A stretch of DNA of 64,000 bases from an uncultured Coriobacteriaceae bacterium (lineage in GTDB: Bacteria; Actinomycetota; Coriobacteriia; Coriobacteriales; Atopobiaceae). Below are positions 22,964 to 33,316 of this stretch, in pieces (the stretch's first letter is position 1; every line of letters begins with the position of its first letter). The translations under genes were made by a program, and so were the position numbers. The stretch spans positions 13,831 through 77,830 of the forward strand of contig CACYTH010000002.1 of the NCBI GenBank assembly GCA_902777325.1. Reading direction: 5' to 3'. Under the pieces are notes generated by a model, which was given only the letters and a program-made list of their open reading frames with translations, had not been told where the DNA came from and searched no databases.

Positions 22964-24103
22964 ATGGCGCACAGGGATGTGGCCGCACTGGTCAGAGAGG
23001 CCCGCGACGCACTTGCCGCAGGCAGCTTCAGTCGCGCCGTGACGCAAATCGGCGAGCTTGCTCCCGTCTGGAAGGACGTCTCCCCCACCGAGGCAGTCGA
23101 CCTGCTGGAGCGTGCGGCCACCTTTGGCGACGCCTCCGTCATGCAGGCGCTCTACGAGAGCTTCGGCGAGTTCGTCTACGAGTCCTACGCGCTGGCCCTG
23201 GCGCTGCGCTGTGCCAACGAGCAGGCGGCGCGCTTCCTTTTGGACCGCGGCGTCGACCTTCTCGACAACGTCAGGCCGCCCACGATGGTCAGGGCGCTTC
23301 TGCCCAACGAGGCGACCTTCACCAGGTTTGCCCTCACGCGGCAGAGCCCGACGCTCTTTCTCAACCCCATGGACCCCACGATGTCCACCGAGGTCTTCGA
23401 GCCCTTCAGGGGCAGGGCGAACGAGCATCTGGCCGGCTCGGCCTACCAGTCCAAAACTGATCTCTCCGCGACCTGCGAGCTGGTGGCTCGACTCGCCTCG
23501 GAGGGCTGCTTTGACGCCGTCGTCTTTGACGATCTCTTTAGGGCGGCCATGGTGCGCGCCTGGCATGCGCTGCGCCACGAGGGCGAGCACGACGAGAAGA
23601 GCGCCGAGACGTGCCTCGCCTTTGGCACGCGCATGCTGGAGATGTACCACATGCACGGCCAGGGCGACCAGTACATGCGCCACATACTGGGCAGCCTGAT
23701 CGTCCCCAAGGTGCACCCGCGCATCGTAGAGTTCGTCTGTGACGAGGCGCCCGACGTCTTTCTCGAGCGGCTCGAGACGCTCAAGTGGCTGCAACGCGAC
23801 GTCGAGCTGGTCGCGCAGATGGTGCCCCACCTGAGGCCGGACACCGAGCAGCGCAACGGCAGGCTGCTTCTGGTTCTCGCCGAGGCTGGACGCATGGCGG
23901 AGCTGGAGCTTCTCGCCGACTGGCCCGACACGCTCACCACGGCAAACGTGGACGCGGCAATGCTTGCCGCCTCCGCGGCGGGCAATGCGCAGGCTTCGGC
24001 ATGGCTCTTGGCCCATCGTCCTCGCTCTGGCATGTCCGAGGCGACCGATGTCATCCAGGAAGGCGCATCCGACCTGGGTGACCTCTCCGACCTCCTGCTC
24101 TAG
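22964..24103 (+). CDS. helical-repeat (ankyrin-like) protein of a MoxR/VWA cassette
   Basis: The 379-aa protein is almost entirely predicted helix pairs, with ankyrin-like phrases such as ALALRCANEQAARFLLDRGVDLLD near residues 72-95 and MLAASAAGNAQASAWLLAHRP near 330-350. No catalytic motif is visible. The start is ATG 22964, preceded by GGGAGGTGA; GTG 22955 lies inside that ribosome binding site. It lies 9 bp upstream of the VWA-metallopeptidase gene, which is followed by the MoxR ATPase. A helical-repeat protein in this position probably serves as adaptor or substrate receptor, which is inference. The family is not recognised with confidence. Confidence 0.6.
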   Translation: MAHRDVAALVREARDALAAGSFSRAVTQIGELAPVWKDVSPTEAVDLLERAATFGDASVMQALYESFGEFVYESYALALALRCANEQAARFLLDRGVDLLDNVRPPTMVRALLPNEATFTRFALTRQSPTLFLNPMDPTMSTEVFEPFRGRANEHLAGSAYQSKTDLSATCELVARLASEGCFDAVVFDDLFRAAMVRAWHALRHEGEHDEKSAETCLAFGTRMLEMYHMHGQGDQYMRHILGSLIVPKVHPRIVEFVCDEAPDVFLERLETLKWLQRDVELVAQMVPHLRPDTEQRNGRLLLVLAEAGRMAELELLADWPDTLTTANVDAAMLAASAAGNAQASAWLLAHRPRSGMSEATDVIQEGASDLGDLSDLLL

Positions 24104-24112
24104 GGACACGCC

Positions 24113-25699
24113 ATGGCAGAGCAGCTCACCCATACCAAGCAGATGACGACCGACGAGCGCACCTGGGACCTTGCCGCACGCGTCATCGACCTGGCGCGCG
24201 GCCTCATCGTGGCCGACAACCCCTTCCTCTCTTCGGCGGTCGGCCTGCTCGACCCTAGGCCCGCAACCCTCGACGAGCCCTTTGCCTGCGACGGAAAGAC
24301 CCTCTTTGTCGATGCGCGGCGGCTGCTGCGCGCCTTCTCGCAGACGAGGACCGCGCCCGCCCACGACCTGACGCACGTGCTCGCCCACTGCATCCTGCTG
24401 CACCCCTTTGTCGGGGCATCGGTAGACGGCCCGTCATGGGACCTCGCGGCCGACATCGTGGCCGAGAGCCTCGTGACCGAGATCGTCGGAGAGCGCGACG
24501 GCGAGCGCGGGGCCAGGCAAAGGGACGTCTTCAGGCGGCTGTCCAAGGACCTTGACGGCCACGTCTCCACCGAGCGGCTCTACCGGGCCTTGCGCGACGG
24601 TGCGTACAGCGAGACGCGCCGGCAGTGGCAGGGCCTCTTCCATGTGGACGACCACGGGCTCTGGCCGTCCTCTCAGGCACCCGACCAGGGTGGAGGCTCC
24701 TCGGCACAGCCGCAACAAGATGACGGCCAGGACCAGGGTGGCAAGCCTCCGCTGCAGAGCCCGTCCATGACAAAGGCCGAGGCAAAGCCGGGCGATGGCG
24801 CGCAGGCTGGCGAGCCGAGCGACTCGCTTGGCCGACATGACGCGCCTGCCGACGAGACCCAAGGCGAGAGCCAGGACGACTCCTTCGGCCAGAGCGAGGC
24901 CAAGGGAGGCTCGAAGGCGCAGGCCCCGCTCTCCGACGCGGAGCGTTCGCGGGCCGAGAAGGCCTGGAGCCGCGCCGCCAAGAGCATGCGCGTCGACCTC
25001 GAGACGCTCTCGCGCACGCGCGGGTCGAGCCTGAACAACCTCATGCGCGAGCTTTCGGTCAGCTCGCACGAGCGTGTGGACTACCGCGAGTTTCTCCGGC
25101 AGTTTGCCGTCGAGCACGAAGACATGCGCCTCTCCGACGACGAGTTCGACTACGTCTTCTACACCTACGGCCTCGAGCTCTACCGCAACATGCCCCTCAT
25201 CGAGCCACTCGAGTACCGCAGCGAGAAGCGCATCCGCGACTTCGTCATCGTCATTGACACCTCGAGCTCGGTCAGCGCCAAGGTGGTGCAGGAGTTTGTC
25301 GACGCCACCTTTGACGTGCTCACCAGCGAGGGCGGATTCTTTGCAAAGACCAACATCCACATCATCCAGGCGGACGCGCGCGTGCAGAGCGACACCAAGA
25401 TATCGTCGCTCGCCGACCTCGACCGCTGGAGGCACAACATCAAGCTGCGCGGCTTTGGCGGCACGGACTTCAGGCCCGCCTTCAGGTACGTGCAGCAGCT
25501 GAGGCACGCCGGCGAGTTCGACGACCTCCAGGGGCTGGTGTACTTCACCGACGGCTGGGGCATCTACCCAGAGCGCATGCCCCCATACAAGTGCGCGTTC
25601 GTCTTCTACGACGAGGACCATCGGCCGGACCTGGTGCCCCCATGGGCCATCCAGGTGACCATGCATCCCGGCGCCTTCGAGAGCATGAGCGTCTACTAG
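24113..25699 (+). CDS. DUF2201-type putative metallopeptidase with VWA-like domain
   Basis: The 528-aa protein has an N-terminal putative metallopeptidase domain (about 15-175) with His residues in HDLTHVLAHCILLHP (84-98), a position where relatives carry HExxH. A Gln/Gly/Asp-rich linker (about 195-280) follows, then a C-terminal VWA-like domain (about 375-528) with the MIDAS motif DTSSSVS and a later GFGGTDFRPAF. The metal site here has Asp instead of Glu after His (HDLTH), so proteolysis is uncertain. VWA domains of this group pair with MoxR ATPases, as here: the ATPase gene starts 51 bp downstream. Confidence 0.8.
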   Translation: MAEQLTHTKQMTTDERTWDLAARVIDLARGLIVADNPFLSSAVGLLDPRPATLDEPFACDGKTLFVDARRLLRAFSQTRTAPAHDLTHVLAHCILLHPFVGASVDGPSWDLAADIVAESLVTEIVGERDGERGARQRDVFRRLSKDLDGHVSTERLYRALRDGAYSETRRQWQGLFHVDDHGLWPSSQAPDQGGGSSAQPQQDDGQDQGGKPPLQSPSMTKAEAKPGDGAQAGEPSDSLGRHDAPADETQGESQDDSFGQSEAKGGSKAQAPLSDAERSRAEKAWSRAAKSMRVDLETLSRTRGSSLNNLMRELSVSSHERVDYREFLRQFAVEHEDMRLSDDEFDYVFYTYGLELYRNMPLIEPLEYRSEKRIRDFVIVIDTSSSVSAKVVQEFVDATFDVLTSEGGFFAKTNIHIIQADARVQSDTKISSLADLDRWRHNIKLRGFGGTDFRPAFRYVQQLRHAGEFDDLQGLVYFTDGWGIYPERMPPYKCAFVFYDEDHRPDLVPPWAIQVTMHPGAFESMSVY

Positions 25700-25750
25700 C
25701 AGGAACTTGGGCCAAAGAGCGACCACAGGACGAGACAACGAGGAGCTGAC

Positions 25751-27265
25751 ATGAACATCAAGCAGGCAACCGAGCAGGTCGAAGGGGCCATTCGCGCGTA
25801 TCTCTCGCGAGACGAGCATGGCATCCTGCGCATCCCCTTCGAGATGCAGAGGCCGCTCATCCTCATGGGACCTCCGGGCATCGGCAAGACGGCCATCGTG
25901 GCGCAGATCGCCGAGCGCCTCGGCATCAACTTCGTCTCGTACTCCATCACCCATCACACGCGCCAGAGCGCGCTTGGCCTGCCCTATATCGATGACGACG
26001 AGTTTGGCGGCAGGAGCTACAAGGTGTCTCGCTACACGATGAGCGAGATCATAGCCGCGACCCACGACGCCATCGAGGAGTCCGGCATCACCGAGGGCGT
26101 ACTCTTTCTGGACGAGGTCAACTGCGCGAGCGAGACGCTTGCCCCCGCCATGCTGCAGTTCCTGCAGTACAAGACCTTTGGCCAGCACCGGCTCCCCCAG
26201 GGCTGGATCATCGTCTGTGCGGGCAACCCGCCCGAGTACAACCGTGCCGCGCGCGACTTCGACCCGGCGATGATGGACCGCATGAAGAAGATTGACATCG
26301 AGCCGGACCTCGACGTGTGGATGGACTATGCCGTGGCGCATGGCGTGCACCCCTCCATCACCACCTACCTCGCCAACAAGCCCAAGAACTTCTACAAGGT
26401 CCGCGCCGCCGTGAGCGGGGCACGCATCGTCACCGCGCGCGGATGGGAGGACCTCTCCCGCATGCTCGTCGCCTACGAGCACGAGGGCATGGGCATCTCG
26501 CAGGCGCTGGTGGCCCAGTACCTGCAGGACGGCGAGATCGCCGAGGACTTCTCGCTCTACTACGACCTCTTTGCCAAGTACCACGACGACTACAAGGTGG
26601 GCGACATCCTGGCCGGAAACGCTGGCCACGCCATCGAGCGGCGCGCGCGGATGGCCCCCTTCGACGAGCGCGTCGCACTGGTCAACCTCCTGCTCGATGC
26701 CCTGGTCGCCGAGACCCATGACGTCGAGGCGACGGAGGGCGCCCTCCGCGCGGTGCGCGTTGAGCTGGCTGGCAACAAGGAGGAGCTCGAGGGCTATGAC
26801 GGCGTGTCCTGCGTCGAGCGCCTTGCGGAGAGCGCGCGCAAGTCGGCCGAGGAGGCGCTCGCCAAGGGTGGCTCCAGCGCGGCGGCCCAGCGCGTGACGG
26901 TGGAGAAGGCGCAGGTCTGGGAGCAGATCCGCAGCCAGGCGGCCCAATGGGCCACGACGAGGAGCGGAGCCGAGAATGCCTTTGCCGCCGCCCGCGAGCC
27001 CTTCAACGAAGCAGCTCGCAGCCTTGCGGCACGCGTGGGCGCCGCAAGCGCACACCTGGACGCCGCCCTCGCCTTCCTCGACCTATGCTACGGTGATGGC
27101 CAGGAGATGCTCATCTTTGCCTCGCACCTCGCCGTCGACCCCGTGTTCATGCGCTTTGTCAGCGCGCACGGCTCGGAGGCCTTCGTGCAGCACAGCCAGA
27201 CGCTCATGTTCCACGAGCGCGGGCTCGACCTCCTGCGCGAGGTGGACGAGCTTCAGAAGCTCTAG
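25751..27265 (+). CDS. MoxR-family AAA ATPase
   Basis: The 504-aa protein has the MoxR-like AAA+ core: Walker A GPPGIGKTAIV (40-50), the Ser/Thr-rich sensor region HHTRQSALGLPYI, Walker B VLFLDEVNCA (about 117-126), sensor 1 VCAGNPPEYN and an arginine-finger region DPAMMDRMKKI. The C-terminal 200 residues are helical and unlike short MoxR proteins. MoxR ATPases work as chaperones that load metals or remodel VWA-domain partners; the partner is the gene just upstream. GAGGAGCTGAC precedes ATG 25751. A terminator closes the three-gene operon. Confidence 0.85.
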   Translation: MNIKQATEQVEGAIRAYLSRDEHGILRIPFEMQRPLILMGPPGIGKTAIVAQIAERLGINFVSYSITHHTRQSALGLPYIDDDEFGGRSYKVSRYTMSEIIAATHDAIEESGITEGVLFLDEVNCASETLAPAMLQFLQYKTFGQHRLPQGWIIVCAGNPPEYNRAARDFDPAMMDRMKKIDIEPDLDVWMDYAVAHGVHPSITTYLANKPKNFYKVRAAVSGARIVTARGWEDLSRMLVAYEHEGMGISQALVAQYLQDGEIAEDFSLYYDLFAKYHDDYKVGDILAGNAGHAIERRARMAPFDERVALVNLLLDALVAETHDVEATEGALRAVRVELAGNKEELEGYDGVSCVERLAESARKSAEEALAKGGSSAAAQRVTVEKAQVWEQIRSQAAQWATTRSGAENAFAAAREPFNEAARSLAARVGAASAHLDAALAFLDLCYGDGQEMLIFASHLAVDPVFMRFVSAHGSEAFVQHSQTLMFHERGLDLLREVDELQKL

Positions 27266-27290
27266 GCGCCGCGTACGATCGCTATGACAA

Positions 27291-27321
27291 GGGGGCTTCC
27301 GACGGTACGGAAGCCCCCTTT
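27291..27321 (+). terminator. intrinsic terminator of the MoxR/VWA operon
   Basis: GGGGGCTTCC and GGAAGCCCCC pair perfectly (10 bp) around GACGGTAC, followed by TTT. It may also serve the convergent larC transcript. Confidence 0.85.
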
Positions 27322-27357
27322 GCCGTCAAACCCTTGCGTGGGTCACGCGTGCCGCAA

Positions 27358-28824
<1,467 letters not shown>

Positions 28825-28826
28825 TG

Positions 28827-29621
28827 CTACTCCTCCCCCTTGTGGGCCCCTCGGACGCCCACATGGTCGATGAGCGCGGCCTGGTAGCCGGCTCCGAATC
28901 CATTGTCGATGTTGACCACGCTCACGCCGCTCGCGCACGAGTTGAGCATGCTGAGCAGCGCCGCGACGCCACCAAGCGACGCCCCGTAGCCCACGCTGGT
29001 CGGGCAGGCGATCACGGGGCACGATGCCAGTCCGCCAACCACGCTTGCCAGGGCACCCTCCATGCCGGCAACCGCCACGACCGCCGAGGCCTTCTGGACA
29101 TCCTCCAGATGGGCGAGCAGCCGATGAAGCCCCGCCACGCCAACATCGTAGAGCCTCAGCACCCGGCTTCCCAGCATCTCGGCGGTAAAGGCCGCCTCCT
29201 CCGCGCAGTAGAGGTCGCTCGTCCCCGCCGCGCACACGGCCACATAGCCCACGCCATCAGGCTCGGGGGGCTCGCCCACCATGGCCAGGCGCGGAATCTC
29301 GTGGTAGACGAACGCCTCCGCGTCCGCAGGGGCCAGCCCGGCCCTTACGGCCGCCGCCTTCTGCGCGTCGATCCTGGTGATGAGCACGCGCTTCTCCCCA
29401 GCGGAGCGCAGCGCGCCCACGATGCCCACGATCTGCTCGGCGGTCTTGCCCGCCCCGTAGACAACCTCGGACACGCCCTGGCGCACGCCGCGGTGAATGT
29501 CGGGCTTCGCATAGCCCAGGTCCTCAAAGGGTGCCGCTGACAGGCGCTTCTCCGCGTCGTCGGGTGACACCTCTCCGGCCGCGACGGCTCGAAGCAGCTG
29601 TTCCAAATCACGTCGTTCCAT
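28827..29621 (-). CDS. larB: nickel pincer cofactor biosynthesis protein LarB
   Basis: LarB carboxylates and hydrolyses nicotinic acid adenine dinucleotide, the first step to the pincer cofactor. The 264-aa protein has a short N-terminal helical region (RRDLEQLLRAVAAGEVSPDDAEKRL) and a PurE-like C-terminal domain with AVCAAGTSDLYCAEEAAFTAEMLG, VVAVAGMEGALASVVGGL and CPTSVGYGASLGGVAALL. ATG 29621 follows GGAGGAG. It is the first gene of a larBC operon and is divergent from larE. The accepted pathway is LarB, then LarE, then LarC. Confidence 0.93.
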   Translation of the reverse strand: MERRDLEQLLRAVAAGEVSPDDAEKRLSAAPFEDLGYAKPDIHRGVRQGVSEVVYGAGKTAEQIVGIVGALRSAGEKRVLITRIDAQKAAAVRAGLAPADAEAFVYHEIPRLAMVGEPPEPDGVGYVAVCAAGTSDLYCAEEAAFTAEMLGSRVLRLYDVGVAGLHRLLAHLEDVQKASAVVAVAGMEGALASVVGGLASCPVIACPTSVGYGASLGGVAALLSMLNSCASGVSVVNIDNGFGAGYQAALIDHVGVRGAHKGEE

Positions 29622-29785
29622 GACTCCTCCCCTCCTTATGGCATTATTCTTACACGAAGTGCCATGGTAGTCATGCGAGCATCGGCTTCTCGGCATGCCC
29701 GCCGCATGGTTTCCCAGCAGAGTAGTAGGAATTTGGGAACGCTCATGGCATACTAGTTGCCTAAATCACCGAGGAGGAGGTAGGC

Positions 29786-30619
29786 ATGTCCCATCCGATC
29801 GCATCGCAGGGGGCGCACGAGCGCCTGGCCGCACTCGAGTCCGCGCTCGAGGAGATGGGGTCCGTGGCGATCGCCTTCTCGGGAGGTGTCGACTCCACCT
29901 TCCTGGCTGCCGTCGCCCACAAGGTGCTCGGCGAGCACATGATTGCCGTCACGTCAGCCGGCCACGCCGCGCCCGAGCGGGACATAGAGCGCACCCGCGC
30001 CTTCTGCGCTGAGCAAGGCATCCGACAGGTGGTCGTGCCCTACGACGAGCTCTCCATCCCCGGGTTCGCCGAGAACACCAAGGACCGCTGCTACCACTGC
30101 AAGAAGGCCCTCTTTGCCCAAATGGCGGAGGCAGCGGCCGGCGCGGGCATACCCACCCTGGCAGACGGGTCCAACAAGGACGACGAGGGCGACTATCGCC
30201 CCGGCATGCGCGCCTTGGCCGAGATGGGCATCGCAAGCCCACTGCGCGAGGTGGGCATGACCAAGGCACAGATACGCGAGCTCTCCCGCGAGATGGGTCT
30301 TCCCACTTGGGACATGCCCTCGGCCGCCTGCCTGGCGTCGCGCTTTGCCTACGGCGACGTCATCACCGAGCTCAAGCTCAAGCGCGTGGAGCGCGCCGAG
30401 GACTACCTGCATGACCTGGGGTTTTCCCAGCTGCGCGTCCGCTGCCACGGCAACGACGGAGAGCTGGCACGCATAGAGGTGGAGGCAGGCCAGATCGCAC
30501 GCCTCGCCGAGCCCACGTTGCGCACGCAGGTGACGGAGCGCCTGCGCGAGCTGGGCTTCACCTATGTGAGCCTCGACATGACTGGGTTCCGCTCCGGTGC
30601 GATGAACGAGGTGCTCTAG
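29786..30619 (+). CDS. larE: ATP-dependent sulfur transferase LarE
   Basis: LarE adds sulfur to the pyridinium carboxylates during nickel-pincer cofactor synthesis. The 277-aa PP-loop ATPase has AIAFSGGVDSTFLAAVAHKVLG (ATP pyrophosphatase motif, about 28-45), ENTKDRCYHCKKALF (CxxC near residue 103) and SAACLASRFAYGD (Cys near 183), the region where sacrificial or Fe-S-ligating cysteines occur in the family. Three cysteines in these positions fit the [4Fe-4S]-type LarE, which is inference. GAGGAGGAGG precedes ATG 29786. It is divergent from larBC, so both probably share a control region at 29622-29785. No larA racemase gene is in the window. Confidence 0.93.
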   Translation: MSHPIASQGAHERLAALESALEEMGSVAIAFSGGVDSTFLAAVAHKVLGEHMIAVTSAGHAAPERDIERTRAFCAEQGIRQVVVPYDELSIPGFAENTKDRCYHCKKALFAQMAEAAAGAGIPTLADGSNKDDEGDYRPGMRALAEMGIASPLREVGMTKAQIRELSREMGLPTWDMPSAACLASRFAYGDVITELKLKRVERAEDYLHDLGFSQLRVRCHGNDGELARIEVEAGQIARLAEPTLRTQVTERLRELGFTYVSLDMTGFRSGAMNEVL

Positions 30620-30631
30620 CCTCGGCAGCCC

Positions 30632-31459
30632 CTACAGCAGCCCCCGCATGAAGAGCCCGACGCCACCGTCCGCGGCAGGAGGGGCCACGCTCTTGGCAGC
30701 CCGCTTGGCCGCGTCGTTGCCGTTTGCCATCGCCACGCCGTGACCGGCGGCCTCGAGCATGGTCAAATCGTTGTTGTTGTCGCCAAAGGCGTAGACCTGC
30801 TCGATGGGCCAGCCCATCTCCCGCGACAGCCACGAAAGGGCGGCACCCTTGGTCGCGTCCACGTGCATGGCCTCGTAGTTGCTCGCGCTCGTCTGCACGT
30901 AGTAGAGGCAGCCGGCCGCGGCAATCCCCTCGTCGATGGCCCGGGCACCCTCCGCGTCCACAAAGAAGAGGCTCAGCTTGGTGACGGGACCAACCGTGGG
31001 GAGCAGCTCGGGAATGCTCGCGTCGACGAAGGTGCGCCCGCCCTTGAGGTAGGCACGTAGCCCCTCCGGCACGTCTATCTGGTCAAACAGGTGCTTTCTC
31101 GCCTGCTCCGAGTAGGCGTGGCCGTCCGCGAAGGCATCAAAGATGACCGGCAGCTCACGCAGGCGCTCGTAGAGCCCCACGATCAGCTCGGTAGGCATGG
31201 CAACCTGATGGATGTCGCGGCCTGCCTGCACGTCATGCACGATGCCGCCGTTGCTGGCAACTATGTGGCGCACGCACGGGTGGGCGCGCATGGTCTCGGG
31301 CACGCCTCCCACATGGCGGCCCGTGCAGGGCACCAGCTCGATGCCAAGCTCGTCGAGCCTGTCCATGAGCTCAAGGTTTGCCGCAGGAATGGACTTGTCG
31401 GGGGCGAGAAAGGTGTCGTCAAGGTCGACAAAGAGCGCCCGCGGAGTCTCGGCGCTCAT
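30632..31459 (-). CDS. Cof-type HAD-IIB hydrolase
   Basis: The 275-aa protein has HAD motif I FVDLDDTFLA (DxD), motif II Thr in VPCTGRHVGG, a C2 cap (about 85-190), Lys in ATKGAALSWLSREMG and motif IV FGDNNNDLTMLEAAG. This is the Cof/YidA sugar-phosphate or pyridoxal-phosphate phosphatase group. The start ATG 31459 overlaps the stop of the SixA-like gene by 4 bp (ATGA). The substrate is unknown. It converges with larE, with 12 bp between stops. Confidence 0.88.
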   Translation of the reverse strand: MSAETPRALFVDLDDTFLAPDKSIPAANLELMDRLDELGIELVPCTGRHVGGVPETMRAHPCVRHIVASNGGIVHDVQAGRDIHQVAMPTELIVGLYERLRELPVIFDAFADGHAYSEQARKHLFDQIDVPEGLRAYLKGGRTFVDASIPELLPTVGPVTKLSLFFVDAEGARAIDEGIAAAGCLYYVQTSASNYEAMHVDATKGAALSWLSREMGWPIEQVYAFGDNNNDLTMLEAAGHGVAMANGNDAAKRAAKSVAPPAADGGVGLFMRGLL

Positions 31460-31932
31460 GCGCGCGGCCCACGCTCGAACCACAGCAGCCTGGCCTTGCT
31501 CAGCCTGCCGTCGGGAATCTCGAAGCATGCCACGCTGCCCTTGGGAAACGACATCATGCGGCCGGCGAGGTCGGAGGCGACGTCCTCCATGAAGGGGATG
31601 TGGCCCACCGCCACCACGACGCCCTCGGCTGCCATCACCTCGCCGTAGAAGAAGTCGTCATCCTGGGCGTAGAGCGACCGATGGTACTCGATCGCGTCGT
31701 GCGGAATGCCCAGCGCATCGCAGGCGACCTCCGCCGTCTGACGGGCACGTACGGCCTCGCTCGACCAAACCTGCAGGTCATCAAGGTCGTCCCTGAGGCT
31801 TGCGAGCGTGGTGGGATAGGCCTTCTGCAGGGCCTTGAGGCCATGTGGGGTGAGCTTGCGCTCGGCGTCGGACTGCCCGAGACGACGGTTCTCCGCATCG
31901 CCGTGACGGATGAGGATGAGCTTGCTGACCAT
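31456..31932 (-). CDS. SixA-like histidine phosphatase
   Basis: The 158-aa protein has LILIRHGDAENRR (RHG catalytic His), LTPHGLKALQKA, SEAVRARQTAEV (phosphate-binding Arg) and VAVGHIPFMEDVA (second His). Its short length and the GH motif match SixA, which dephosphorylates phosphohistidine on HPt proteins such as PtsI/NPr; the target here is unproven. It leads a two-gene operon with the Cof-type HAD gene. Confidence 0.85.
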   Translation of the reverse strand: MVSKLILIRHGDAENRRLGQSDAERKLTPHGLKALQKAYPTTLASLRDDLDDLQVWSSEAVRARQTAEVACDALGIPHDAIEYHRSLYAQDDDFFYGEVMAAEGVVVAVGHIPFMEDVASDLAGRMMSFPKGSVACFEIPDGRLSKARLLWFERGPRA

Positions 31933-32008
31933 GGGGACTCCTTCTGCTCGTGAGGTTCTGTCCCTATCCTAGACCATCGTGCGGCCGTGTTGCCCGCCTG
32001 GGCAGCCT

Positions 32009-33049
32009 CTACAGGAAGCGATAGCTCACGCTGCGCAGGCCCCACTCGTCGGCGGTGCTCGCGCCAAACGCGCGGAAGACGGCCGGGGTCAGGTCGAGTC
32101 CGCGCGAGCCGCCGCCCATGCCACCGCAGTCGGTGACCGTGGCGACGATGCTCATCCCGTTGTAGACGATCTGGATCTGACGCCCGTAGAAGCGGCTGGG
32201 ATTCATGGACATGGGCATGGCCACGGTAGGGACGGAGTTGTCCAGAGGCACGCCGGAGGCGGTTGCGGTGGATCCGGGAGGGGTGTTGTCCTCGATCGTG
32301 TACGCCGAGGCGATGCAGGTCACCCAGCCGTCGCCGGTCAGCTCCTGCGGCGCCTCCTGGACGTCGCCTGCCGCGGCAGCGGCGGCGAGCGCCTCCTGGC
32401 GGGCCTTCTCCTCGGCCTCGCGCCTGGCCTGCTCCTCGGCGGCCTTGCGCGCGGCCTCCTCGGCTGCCTTGCGGGCGGCCTCGGCCTCCTCCGCCTCGAG
32501 CCGGTCGGCCTTCTCGCTCAGCTCCGCGACCTTCTCGTCGAGCTCCGAGCGCTTGTCAGCCAGCTCCTCGAGCTCGGCCGCCTGCGCATCCTTGGCCTCG
32601 CCAATGGCTGCCATGCGCTTGTCGAGCTCGCGCTTGTCGTCGTTGAGCTGCTCGATGCAGTCTGCCTGCCAGTCGCTCACCTTCTGTGCGTAGTAGACCT
32701 GCGAGATGAGGTCGTCCATGGTCTCGCTCGAGAGGATCAGCGCGAGGATGCGCGCATCGGAGTTCTCCTTGTAGCTGGACGAGATGATGTTCGCCAGGCG
32801 GTCGCGATCCTCGATGATCTGGGTCTGAAGCTCGACGCTCTGGCTTGCGAGGTCGTCAACCTGCTGCTGAAGTTCCTCGACATGCGCCTCGCCCTCGGCA
32901 ATCTGCCCGGCCAGCTCGTCCAGGTCCGCCTGGACGGCAGCCACCTGCTCGCGCACCTCCTGCGAGGTCTCCGCCCATGCGGGGGCAGGCGCAGAGGCGA
33001 GCGCAAGGGCGAGGGCAAGGCTCAAGGCTCCTTTAGTTCTGCGGTTCAT
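32009..33049 (-). CDS. secreted coiled-coil protein with 3D (double-psi beta-barrel) domain
   Basis: The 346-aa protein has a signal peptide (residues 1-27, cleavage near APAWA-ET), a long coiled coil (about 28-225) rich in Glu/Gln/Ala and ending in repeats of AARKAAEE, and a C-terminal 3D domain (about 238-346) with the conserved Asp residues in TVTDCGGM and SRGLDLTPAVF. The layout resembles the CwlO/PcsB coiled-coil region joined to a stationary-phase-survival-type lytic transglycosylase domain, so a role in peptidoglycan remodelling is likely. ATG 33049 follows GGAGGAACAG. The frame continues upstream without a sensible start. Confidence 0.85.
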   Translation of the reverse strand: MNRRTKGALSLALALALASAPAPAWAETSQEVREQVAAVQADLDELAGQIAEGEAHVEELQQQVDDLASQSVELQTQIIEDRDRLANIISSSYKENSDARILALILSSETMDDLISQVYYAQKVSDWQADCIEQLNDDKRELDKRMAAIGEAKDAQAAELEELADKRSELDEKVAELSEKADRLEAEEAEAARKAAEEAARKAAEEQARREAEEKARQEALAAAAAAGDVQEAPQELTGDGWVTCIASAYTIEDNTPPGSTATASGVPLDNSVPTVAMPMSMNPSRFYGRQIQIVYNGMSIVATVTDCGGMGGGSRGLDLTPAVFRAFGASTADEWGLRSVSYRFL

Positions 33050-33316
33050 CCTGTTCCTCCTCTCTGCCGGGCGCGTGACGCGTACATGTGTGCGCAAACG
33101 AGCACAACTGTACCATGAAGCGTGCCAACACCTGAAACCCACTGCGTGCATCGTGTGAAAACCGCAGGTAAAAGGCTCGATGTGGTCACGTGGACGCCGA
33201 GGGGCGCGCTCTTGTGCCACCCTCTCCGCGCTTTGGGACCGATGGCGTCGGCCGCTTGCGCTACCATGATTCTTCTCAGCCGCGCGCCCGCGGACCCTTA
33301 TGACCAGGTGGTGACC

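Noticed and set aside
20352-22988. 878-codon frame extending the Zn-PLC-like gene upstream
   Set aside because: The conserved N-terminus starts at 21323; upstream sequence is the antisense shadow of the UMF1 transporter.
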